A stretch of 19,524 nt of DNA from Bacteriovoracaceae bacterium UBA4097 (GTDB lineage: Bacteria; Bdellovibrionota; Bacteriovoracia; Bacteriovoracales; Bacteriovoracaceae): NCBI GenBank assembly GCA_002381765.1, contig DFXX01000025.1, positions 85,840-105,363 of the forward strand, in the 5' to 3' direction. The notes under the pieces are model-generated. The model had not been told where the DNA came from and made no database searches. It saw only the letters and a list, made by a program, of their open reading frames with translations. Below, piece by piece: positions 13,071-19,524 of this stretch. The translations under genes were made by a program, and so were the position numbers. Numbering within the stretch: the stretch's first letter is position 1; every line of letters begins with the position of its first letter.

Positions 13071-13901
13071 TTAGAAGTCTTTGATGACGTTTACAAGATC
13101 TGGAAAGTCGATAAAGGGATTACGAACTTTCTGGAACTGGGCGATGATCTCGTGATTCGCTTTTTCTTCTTCATCCACAGGATCAAGAATATGCCACTGA
13201 CGAAGGATAATTTCTTCAACTTGAGAGATCTGCATTTTATAGCGAGTTGAGAAGTAGAACATGGAGCGGGCCACGTTTCCACGGTGCTCTACAGGTGGAG
13301 CAAAGTGAATGTCCTGATGCTTGGCCAGGCGGCTTCCAGAGCAGTCTTCCACCGAGAGCTCATCTTCGCTGGCACTCACATCACCGAAGCGGTAATTTCC
13401 GCGCTGGCTATTGGCCTTAGAGTCAGTTGGGTAGAGATGATGAAGATCGGATTTCTGCATGTCTTTATTAAAAGAGCTTGAAAACTTACTTTGAGGCCAG
13501 GTGTGTTCCGTATTTACTCGGTCATGCATGGCCAATGCTTCATTGACGTCACGGAAATAAAACTTCTTCCCGCAATAAACGTCTTGAACAAATGTTCCCG
13601 ACTGATCTTTTTCAATATAGATTTTTCCGAAGAGAACCTTTCTTGCTCCGCTGTAGCCAAGAACTTCGTGAGAGTAGCAAGAACCTTTACTGCATTCGTG
13701 AGAGATATCATCATAACCATCGGTGCCATTTCTGTGATTCCCATCCAGAATTTGGAAAAGGTATTCCTTGGTTATGCCTTTTGGATAGGCCTGATAGAAC
13801 TCCGCGCTGTAGTAAGAGAGATGGTTGTTAGGGAGCTTTTGATTCACCGATGCAAAGACTGTCGTAGCAAACAGAAAACTTAAGAATAGGCATACACGCA
13901 T
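13071..13901 (-). CDS. endA: Exported endonuclease I family DNase
   Basis: A 276-aa EndA-family nuclease with a signal peptide (residues 1-18), so periplasmic or secreted. The His-Me finger active site is visible: VNTEHTWPQSKF (His133), MQKSDLHHLYPTD (His154-His155), NSQRGNYRFG (Asn164, Asn169) and VEHRGNVARSMFYFSTRY. These match E. coli endonuclease I and its secreted relatives, which cut double-stranded DNA non-specifically with Mg2+. Four cysteines (70, 75, 110, 187) may form disulfides. AGGGGA precedes the ATG. It is a single gene with its own strong terminator and a plausible promoter in 13902-13977. In a predator such enzymes would digest prey or extracellular DNA; this is an inference. 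Confidence 0.94.
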   Translation of the reverse strand: MRVCLFLSFLFATTVFASVNQKLPNNHLSYYSAEFYQAYPKGITKEYLFQILDGNHRNGTDGYDDISHECSKGSCYSHEVLGYSGARKVLFGKIYIEKDQSGTFVQDVYCGKKFYFRDVNEALAMHDRVNTEHTWPQSKFSSSFNKDMQKSDLHHLYPTDSKANSQRGNYRFGDVSASEDELSVEDCSGSRLAKHQDIHFAPPVEHRGNVARSMFYFSTRYKMQISQVEEIILRQWHILDPVDEEEKANHEIIAQFQKVRNPFIDFPDLVNVIKDF

Positions 13902-13977
13902 TTGATTCCCCTAAAAAAGTTGCTCAAAGCGTATTAAGCCCTATCTTAATTGTCACTTAATTTTTTCTAATACTTTG

Positions 13978-14544
13978 TTAGTTTTCTGTGAGGGTAATTT
14001 GATACTCGGCATAAAAAATGACTCTCTGAAGGGCGAGCTTCAAGGCTTCATTGATAGGTTTAAACTCTTGAATAAGCCGCGGATCGATGGCCCCCATTTG
14101 AGATGACCAATTGGCCATGACTGGTGCCCCAGTAGGGTCCAGGGGATCTGGATACAAGCTCTTCAGATGTTTACAAATAGAGAGATTAACCTCTCTTCTC
14201 TTATTATGATAACCAGCGACTCCAAACATGCGGCAAACCGATGGGCGCTCTTGATAATGCCCACAGCGGCCTTTGCCATCTTCTCCAATGGGAACAAAGT
14301 TCAAGCAGATCCCAGTGGTATCGTTTTCAAGTTTTTCCAGCCACTCCTCCACTAGTCCCTCATCCACTATCCGGAGGGCCATAGGAATCATTTCAAATAC
14401 CGTGGCTTCTATATTGGGCTTAAGGCAACACTTCCCACACTCGGGGGGGCAGTGAAGACCAGTGGAATTCTGATAAGAGGAGAAGGTAAGAGACATCTCT
14501 TGGTAAAGTTTTAGAAGATAATCGGAAAATTCTCTGATATTCAT
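13978..14544 (-). CDS. YkgJ family cysteine-cluster protein
   Basis: A 188-aa protein with eight conserved-looking cysteines: Cys32, 36, 39 and 40 in HCPPECGKCCL, then Cys80, Cys94 and Cys104 (GRCGHYQERPSVCRMFG) and Cys124. This is the pattern of the YkgJ family (zinc or iron-sulfur binding), whose function is mostly unknown. It probably acts in the cytoplasm, as no signal peptide is seen. The start codon is only 2 bases from the start codon of the divergent methyltransferase gene, so each promoter must lie inside the other gene. No strong ribosome binding site is seen. Confidence 0.9.
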   Translation of the reverse strand: MNIREFSDYLLKLYQEMSLTFSSYQNSTGLHCPPECGKCCLKPNIEATVFEMIPMALRIVDEGLVEEWLEKLENDTTGICLNFVPIGEDGKGRCGHYQERPSVCRMFGVAGYHNKRREVNLSICKHLKSLYPDPLDPTGAPVMANWSSQMGAIDPRLIQEFKPINEALKLALQRVIFYAEYQITLTEN

Positions 14545-14546
14545 AG

Positions 14547-15458
14547 ATGATGACTCAGTTCTTTTTCGCTCTTACTAATCCAGAAGCAGAACCACTTCTT
14601 AAACTAGAGGTTTTATCCCACTTTCCAAGTTTTAAATTAAGCTATTCTAGGCCGGGATTTTTAACTTTTAAAGGGGATTCTTCAGGGCAATTTAATCCTT
14701 TAATGGCCAGGCTTTCGGGAAAGTGTTTGGGGAAGTTCCAATTGGATGAACTTAAATACAAGAAGGCCTGGGTATGGAAGCGGGATGAGAAATTTACCAT
14801 TCCTAGTGAACTAGCGGCCTTATCCGATCAATCCTTATTTAAAGTGGGGGAAACCGTCACATTAATTATGATGGTGGGATTAAATGAATACTGGGTGGGG
14901 GAGTATCAGCTTCAGTCCCACCACTTTCAAACTCCCGGTGAAGTGAGCTCTATTGAGGTAAGAAGTGTGCCTTCCCGCGCTTATTATAAGATCGCCGAGG
15001 CCCATGAGGCCTTTGATCTGCCTTTTGAAGAAGATGAAATCGTTCTGGAGTTAGGTTCTGCTCCCGGAGGGGCGAGTCTTTTTCTCTTGGATCAGGAATT
15101 AAATGTTCTGGGAGTCGATCCGGCCGAGATGGATCCCGTTATCCGAAACAATATCCGCTTTAAGCATCTTAAAAGACCATTTGAAACATTAAGAAGTGAT
15201 GACTTTAGAAATGGAGTGGACTGGATTATTAGCGATATTAATCTTCCCCCAACGGTGGTCTTAAAAGAAGTGGAGCGCCTGCTCACATTCTTAAAACCCA
15301 AGGGATTAGTTCTTACTCTAAAGCTTAATCAGGAAAAACATTTAAATTCTTTAAAGTATACAGTGAAGAACTTCGAGTCCTGGGGCTTTGAGAATGTGAG
15401 GCTTAAGTATCTTCCTTCCCATCGTCAGGAAATAGCTCTTATTGTTCAGCACTCATAA
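14547..15458 (+). CDS. RlmM-like FtsJ-fold 2'-O-methyltransferase
   Basis: A 303-aa SAM-dependent methyltransferase. The SAM loop is LELGSAPGGASLFLLD (about 168-182). The K-D-K-E tetrad of RrmJ/RlmM 2'-O-methyltransferases can be placed at Lys148 (SRAYYKIAEA), Asp230 (IISDINLPP), Lys259 (LTLKLN) and Glu295 (HRQEIALI). The N-terminal 120 residues resemble the RNA-binding front part of RlmM (E. coli RlmM, 366 aa, methylates 23S rRNA C2498). This protein is shorter, so the exact target is uncertain. The start may be ATG 14547 or 14550; no Shine-Dalgarno is present and an extended -10 (TGATATTC) lies close, so the mRNA could be leaderless. The end overlaps the convergent FAD oxidase gene by 20 bases. 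Confidence 0.85.
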   Translation: MMTQFFFALTNPEAEPLLKLEVLSHFPSFKLSYSRPGFLTFKGDSSGQFNPLMARLSGKCLGKFQLDELKYKKAWVWKRDEKFTIPSELAALSDQSLFKVGETVTLIMMVGLNEYWVGEYQLQSHHFQTPGEVSSIEVRSVPSRAYYKIAEAHEAFDLPFEEDEIVLELGSAPGGASLFLLDQELNVLGVDPAEMDPVIRNNIRFKHLKRPFETLRSDDFRNGVDWIISDINLPPTVVLKEVERLLTFLKPKGLVLTLKLNQEKHLNSLKYTVKNFESWGFENVRLKYLPSHRQEIALIVQHS

Positions 15459-16773
15459 AGCCCTGAGGGAAGAATTGATTATGGGGATCATGCTCTTTTT
15501 TGAGGTCATGAAAAAGTCCCAATTGATTCTCTCCATGAAAACGCTTGATATACTTTTGCTTTAAAAGCCCAATACCGTGTTCAGCAAAGGGCGAGCCCTT
15601 CCATTCCAGCACCTTATTATAGAGTTCAAGGAGCTTATCCAGGCATTTTGCCGACTCATCTTTGGTGGGCATATAATTAAAGTGGAGGTGAGCGTCTCCA
15701 AAGTGACCAAAGAGGCAATAGTTTACTCCTAGCTTGGCAGCATCCCGGTAAAAGTTTAATAGATCAGGATAGCGCTCCTGCGAGACCTGAACATCGGTTC
15801 CGACTTTCACCACACCCATTTGGGAATTTCTTTCAAAGATCGCCCGGGGAACTCCCGCTCTGACATGATGGAACTTACTTTCTGCAATCTCATAGACTTC
15901 ATCGGCCGGAGTTAGTTTGAGGCCACAAAGCACATTGCCATAGATTTCTTCAAAGGCATCACTCTTGATTTCCAGAAAGATCACGTCCTGATTATTCCCG
16001 AGTTTTTCATCGGGCTTCAGATAATTCATGCAATTGGCATCTAAGAGCTCGCAAGAAATAATGGAGTTTCTATGAGGTTGAACGGCCTCATAGATCTCGA
16101 GATGGGGCCCCATATCTTCTTCCCAACGAGGCAGAAGCATAAAAACGTAATTTACGGCGAGATCTTCTACTGTTTCAATTTCTACCTCGGTCACCAGACC
16201 CAACTGCCCCTCGGTTCCAATCATCAGATCGATTTCTTTCTCAAAGCGTGGATAGGGAGCATTCTTGAAGCTTGCGTACTTGGCATAGTCTTCCGAATAT
16301 TTTTTAAAGAAGGCCGAAGATGTATTGAGGGGAGTGTTTCGATGAAGTTCTTTTTCCTCGCCCTTGAAGTTTAGATATTTAAGGCGAACCACTTGCGAGC
16401 GCATGGTTCCAAAGGCAAAGCAGCGCTCGCCGGTGCAGGAAGTGGCCACGCCGGCGGTAATAAGGGCAAGTTGCTCCGTGGGTGAGGTCTTGAGATTTCT
16501 CCCCTGGGATTTTAAAAACTTCTTGGCCTCTTCCCAGGAAACCGCTCCTCTTAAAATGAGATTACCCGATGAAGTCAGTTCCATATGGGGAGGAAGTTTA
16601 GAGAGATCACACAGATAATAATCCTCATCTTTCTTCCACGGCAGAAGGCTGTCGAGCTTATCGTAAGGGACAACAGTTGAGGTTTTTGATGAGAAATAAA
16701 AGCTCGGCCTGTGCGTTTGGAGGTGACGGGCGAGATCTTCTTGTGAGTAAAATGTCTTAGTAATAAAGGCCAT
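15439..16773 (-). CDS. FAD-linked oxidase (GlcD / D-lactate dehydrogenase-like)
   Basis: A 444-aa flavoprotein of the PCMH/vanillyl-alcohol oxidase superfamily, with an N-terminal FAD-binding domain and a C-terminal FAD-oxidase domain. Marks include the FAD segment LMIGTEGQLGLVTEVEIET (about 183-201) and, in the C-terminal domain, GHFGDAHLHFN (356-366) and FAEHGIGLLKQKYI (396-409), which are typical of 2-hydroxyacid oxidases. The usual PRGGGTS loop is not recognisable; SPTEQLALITAGVATSCTG stands in its place. The substrate is probably a 2-hydroxyacid, but it cannot be named. There is no signal peptide. The gene is divergent from the CoA-binding protein with a 51-base gap, and the stop overlaps the methyltransferase stop region. 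Confidence 0.88.
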   Translation of the reverse strand: MAFITKTFYSQEDLARHLQTHRPSFYFSSKTSTVVPYDKLDSLLPWKKDEDYYLCDLSKLPPHMELTSSGNLILRGAVSWEEAKKFLKSQGRNLKTSPTEQLALITAGVATSCTGERCFAFGTMRSQVVRLKYLNFKGEEKELHRNTPLNTSSAFFKKYSEDYAKYASFKNAPYPRFEKEIDLMIGTEGQLGLVTEVEIETVEDLAVNYVFMLLPRWEEDMGPHLEIYEAVQPHRNSIISCELLDANCMNYLKPDEKLGNNQDVIFLEIKSDAFEEIYGNVLCGLKLTPADEVYEIAESKFHHVRAGVPRAIFERNSQMGVVKVGTDVQVSQERYPDLLNFYRDAAKLGVNYCLFGHFGDAHLHFNYMPTKDESAKCLDKLLELYNKVLEWKGSPFAEHGIGLLKQKYIKRFHGENQLGLFHDLKKEHDPHNQFFPQGFMSAEQ

Positions 16774-16824
16774 AGATGACTCTCTTTGTTAGTGTCATTT
16801 TAGCCGTTTTTTTAAGGAGAGGCC

Positions 16825-17196
16825 ATGGAAGTTGTAGCAGTTTTGGGTGCATCCAGTGATTCTTCCCGTTATGCCTATAAGGCGATGGAAATGCTAACGG
16901 AATATGGGCATGAACCTATTCCCGTCCATCCTCGGGAAACCGAAGTTCTGGGTAAGAAGGTGATTCCTAATATTGGTGAGCTTGCCCAAAGTGGCAAGAA
17001 GATCGACACAGTGACGGTCTATGTGAATTCGGCCATCTCTGCTAAATACGAGAAGGATCTCATAAAGCTCGCTCCCAAGAGAGTGATCTTTAATCCGGGA
17101 GCAGAAAACCCAAGTCTCGCTAAAAGCTTAAATGAGAATGGCATCAAGGTGGAGAATGCCTGTACCTTAGTTCTCTTGAGAACTTCTCAGTACTAA
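16825..17196 (+). CDS. CoA-binding domain protein (YccU type)
   Basis: A 123-aa single-domain Rossmann protein of the CoA_binding_2 family. The nucleotide loop is VLGASSDSSRYAYKAMEMLTEYGHEPIPVHPR, followed by VLGKKVIPNIGEL, VTVYVNSAISAKYEKDLIKL and FNPGAENPSLAKSL, then ENACTLVLL. AAGGAG stands six bases before the ATG. Members are thought to bind CoA, but their role is unknown. The stop overlaps the stop of the convergent nucleotidase by 4 bases. Confidence 0.9.
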   Translation: MEVVAVLGASSDSSRYAYKAMEMLTEYGHEPIPVHPRETEVLGKKVIPNIGELAQSGKKIDTVTVYVNSAISAKYEKDLIKLAPKRVIFNPGAENPSLAKSLNENGIKVENACTLVLLRTSQY

Positions 17197-18743
17197 TCCT
17201 CAAGGCAGCGAAGAGGAGAGTTTCTTCTGATATAGGTTTCAAGGAGTGGCCAGTAGTCACTATCTGGCACAATTTTAAGATTATTAAAGACCACCAGACC
17301 CAGGACATTAAAGAGCTTCATAACCCCATGAGGAACTTCCGATGGAAGAGAAATCGAGTAGTATTTCATGCTATTGATGGGCTCTTCATTGATCATGGCG
17401 GTAAAAACGGGATGCCGCTTAAGATCAAAGGCCACGGGTTTTGTCTTGCCTTCGATCTTCGACTGAAGTCCATCGATAGTGACTTGCAGAGCGAGCTCAG
17501 AGCTTGCCATAGCATTGAGAATCTTTTTTAGGAGAAATCCCGATACTGTAGCTCTCCCCACTTTCCAACCCTTATCTCCCCAGCTTCTAAAGTGGGGGAA
17601 GTTATCGATCATATCTCCATAGGTAATGTTTCCTGCTTTGATTTCCTCTCCCTGGAAGACATCAAACTGAAGACCCAAATCCGTCTTGCCGGCCTCTCGG
17701 GTAAGGCGGGCAATATGACGAGACCAGCAGGTTCTTGTCTCATAGGTGGTGCCATCCTGGTATCCACTGAGCTTTATTTCGCTAAAACCAATCACTTCAT
17801 CCCAACGGCGATTAAAGTACTGCTCCCGGTTCTCATAGGCCTCTTTTACAAACTTTTTCATGTCCTGATTTTCGGGAATGTCCTGGTTAATATCATAAAT
17901 GCGATAATCCACCATCACCGACTCACCCTTGGGTTTTATATCCATTATGAGGGAGCCCACATACAGGGAACTCGAGCCCGCCTGAAGAATAGGAACTGAG
18001 CGACCTATGAGATTTCTCGTCATCTCAGGTTTGTGAAGTTTAGTATGGCTATGTCCTCCTACCACCAAATCGATGGTGCGAGACTTTCTGACTAAGGTGA
18101 TATCTTTATCCAAACCGATGTGAGTCAGAGCAATAAGAAAATCTACTCCGTGTTTTTGCGCCTTCCGGGCCATGCGAATTCCCGCATTATGAGAATCCCG
18201 GATGAGCCCCAAAGGCCTTAAGGGATATTGGTAATGAAGCTCAGAAGTTGTGAGTCCAAAGACACGCACCTTCATGCCACTGATATCATAATCCACCCAG
18301 CTTGGAAGAAGTCTACCTAAGCGCATAAATCTCTTTCCAATAATATTGGCCGAGACAATCTTGGTCTTTAAATCGGCTTCAATCATCTGGCGGCTGAGTT
18401 CACGCCCACCCAGAATAAAATCATGATTACCTAGAACACTGACGTCCACTCCCAGGTGATCCAAGGCCTTAAGGGCGTCCACTCCGTTATTAGAAAAATA
18501 AAACGATGATCCTTCCCCGAAGTCTCCTCCATCTAAGAAAAGAGTAGGGATCTTTTGCGCCTCTGCCTGAGCTCTGAGTTCATCCACCACTGTTTTTAGA
18601 CGGGCATATCCTCCCAATCCACTACGAGTTCCCTCAAAGAAGGAATGAAGATCATTGGTATGAATAATTTGTAAGAGCTTCGCGGAAGCTGAATTTACAA
18701 ATGTGAGGGAAAGAATGAGGGCAAATGTGTTGATCATTTTCAT
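17193..18743 (-). CDS. Exported 5'-nucleotidase / metallophosphoesterase (UshA family)
   Basis: A 516-aa protein with a signal peptide (residues 1-21, ending in NSASA). The N-terminal metallophosphoesterase domain has the full metal-site set: HTNDLH (Asp31, His33), DGGDF (Asp74), GNHD (Asn106, His107), THIG (His208) and GGHSH (His231, His233). The C-terminal part (about 330-516) is a 5'-nucleotidase C-domain, with FQGEEIKAGNITYGDMIDNFPH as its substrate-pocket segment. It probably dephosphorylates nucleotides or other small phosphates in the periplasm, which would complement EndA in nucleotide scavenging. ATG 18743 or 18737 could be the start; neither has a good ribosome binding site. Confidence 0.92.
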   Translation of the reverse strand: MKMINTFALILSLTFVNSASAKLLQIIHTNDLHSFFEGTRSGLGGYARLKTVVDELRAQAEAQKIPTLFLDGGDFGEGSSFYFSNNGVDALKALDHLGVDVSVLGNHDFILGGRELSRQMIEADLKTKIVSANIIGKRFMRLGRLLPSWVDYDISGMKVRVFGLTTSELHYQYPLRPLGLIRDSHNAGIRMARKAQKHGVDFLIALTHIGLDKDITLVRKSRTIDLVVGGHSHTKLHKPEMTRNLIGRSVPILQAGSSSLYVGSLIMDIKPKGESVMVDYRIYDINQDIPENQDMKKFVKEAYENREQYFNRRWDEVIGFSEIKLSGYQDGTTYETRTCWSRHIARLTREAGKTDLGLQFDVFQGEEIKAGNITYGDMIDNFPHFRSWGDKGWKVGRATVSGFLLKKILNAMASSELALQVTIDGLQSKIEGKTKPVAFDLKRHPVFTAMINEEPINSMKYYSISLPSEVPHGVMKLFNVLGLVVFNNLKIVPDSDYWPLLETYIRRNSPLRCLED

Positions 18744-18803
18744 CGGGATTTACTCATAGAATAGTAATGTTTAAAGGGCTAGAGTTTGATTAAACCGCAA
18801 TAC

Positions 18804-18871
18804 TAAAAAACAGGAAATACCTGTAAAAAATGCCTAAATAAATTCGGTATCGAGCTTTAGTTCACCTAAAG
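18804..18871. promoter_or_regulatory. Divergent region with two small inverted repeats
   Basis: ACAGG-AAATA-CCTGT (18810-18824), flanked by A-runs, and CTTTAG-TTCAC-CTAAAG (18855-18871) lie in the 158-base gap between the nucleotidase and U32 starts. They may be operator or leader hairpins. On the minus strand the first one ends in six T and looks like a weak terminator, but no minus-strand gene precedes it. Confidence 0.25.
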
Positions 18872-18901
18872 ATGGCCAATAAGGCCTGTTCTCGCTAAAA
18901 A

Positions 18902-19524
18902 ATGATTATGAAAAATACCGAACTTCTTCTTCCCGTAGGCAATATGGAAATGTGCCTGGCCGCCGTGCACTACGGGGCCGATGCCGTTTACATTGGTGTT
19001 CCTTTTTTTAATGCCCGAGGAAGGAGTGCGGATTTTAGCCTGGAAGAACTCCAGGAGATGATCGAGCTCTGTCACCTCTATGGGGTGAAAGTTAATCTCG
19101 CTTTCAATGTGGTGATCTTTCAAAATGAATACCCAAAGGTCATCGAACTTTTAGAACAAATTCTTCCTATGGGGCCCGATGCCTTTATCGTGCAGGATTT
19201 GGGACTCGCCTCACTCATTCGTCATATGGCCCCTGAGCAGAGGATTCACGCTTCCACTCAGATGACCGTGACCAATGCTGATGCCATTAAGCTCGTGGAT
19301 GACTTAAAGATCGACCGCTTTGTCCTGGGTCGGGAGAATTCCCTGAATGAAATTAAACTTATCCGCTCTCAAACAGAGAAAGAACTTGAGGTCTTTGTTC
19401 ATGGGGCCCTGTGTGTGGCCTATTCGGGCCAGTGCTTTACTTCGGAATCCCTGGGAGGCAGAAGTGCTAATCGCGGGCAATGCGCTCAGAGCTGCCGCCT
19501 GGAGTATGAGCTGTGGGTGGATGA
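18902..19524 (+). CDS. U32 peptidase family protein (RlhA/TrhP-like), 3' end beyond window
   Basis: 207 codons of a U32 family protein, cut by the right edge. It starts NTELLLPVGNMEMCLAAVHYGADAVYIG, the usual first strand of the TIM barrel. FVHGALCVAYSGQC and LGGRSANRGQCAQSCRLEYEL follow, the U32 signature with four cysteines that in relatives bind an iron-sulfur cluster. Characterised bacterial members (RlhA, TrhP) hydroxylate 23S rRNA or tRNA; others are called collagenase-like proteases. An RNA-modifying role is more likely, given the family. ATG 18902 and 18908 are in frame with each other; neither has a ribosome binding site. Confidence 0.9.
   Translation, partial: MIMKNTELLLPVGNMEMCLAAVHYGADAVYIGVPFFNARGRSADFSLEELQEMIELCHLYGVKVNLAFNVVIFQNEYPKVIELLEQILPMGPDAFIVQDLGLASLIRHMAPEQRIHASTQMTVTNADAIKLVDDLKIDRFVLGRENSLNEIKLIRSQTEKELEVFVHGALCVAYSGQCFTSESLGGRSANRGQCAQSCRLEYELWVD

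Noticed and set aside
1..19524. tRNA genes, CRISPR arrays, insertion sequences, prophage or defence islands.
   Set aside because: No T-loop-like GTTCGA segments with matching arms, no regularly spaced repeats, and no transposase, integrase or nuclease-helicase clusters were seen.

Overview
The window looks like chromosomal DNA of a Gram-negative predatory-type bacterium, most likely Bdellovibrionota (Bacteriovoracia-like). This is an inference from gene content, not a database match: FadB-type beta-oxidation, succinyl-CoA:3-oxoacid CoA-transferase, an exported EndA-type DNase, an exported 5'-nucleotidase, an unusual two-HExxH exported metalloprotease, an outer-membrane-barrel-like protein and a FliA-type sigma factor, all on a compact, moderately A+T-rich chromosome. 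No tRNA, rRNA, CRISPR array, transposase or phage gene was seen. About 22 protein genes are supported, most on the minus strand.

Layout, left to right. (1) 1-3952: a fadB-like gene cut by the left edge, a glutathione-peroxidase-like gene, a divergent DTW-domain (tRNA acp3U) gene, a FliA-family sigma factor and an 87-aa unknown protein behind a palindromic operator-like site. (2) 3953-6315: a long exported metalloprotease gene on the minus strand. It is flanked on both sides by plus-strand sigma54 (-24/-12) promoters that share the core AATTGGCAyG-N4-CTGCT. Each leads to a short transcript ending in an intrinsic terminator. The left one looks non-coding; the right one carries a 32-codon hydrophobic ORF with a good ribosome binding site. 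This is the most unusual part of the window. (3) 6315-8439: a tight minus-strand operon yajQ - yqeY - M24 peptidase - outer membrane protein. (4) 8526-9030: a nested hairpin repeat and a GNAT acetyltransferase. (5) 9139-10465: two tandem exported ClpP/SppA-fold paralogues with a CxSxC active-site signature. (6) 10468-12935: scoA-scoB-proB, with proB apparently starting at CTG inside the scoB stop (CTGA overlap). (7) 13034-13901: endA with a strong terminator. (8) 13978-17196: a YkgJ-type cysteine-cluster protein, an RlmM-like rRNA 2'-O-methyltransferase, a FAD-linked oxidase and a YccU-type CoA-binding protein. (9) 17193-19524: an exported 5'-nucleotidase family protein and a U32 peptidase-family gene cut by the right edge.

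How the genes fit together: FadB and SCOT process fatty acids and ketone bodies. EndA, the 5'-nucleotidase and the exported proteases are suited to degrading external macromolecules. DTW, RlmM and U32 are RNA modification proteins. A 21-bp palindrome occurs twice (8553-8573 and 12959-12979), and three convergent gene pairs overlap at their stop codons, which underlines how compact the region is.
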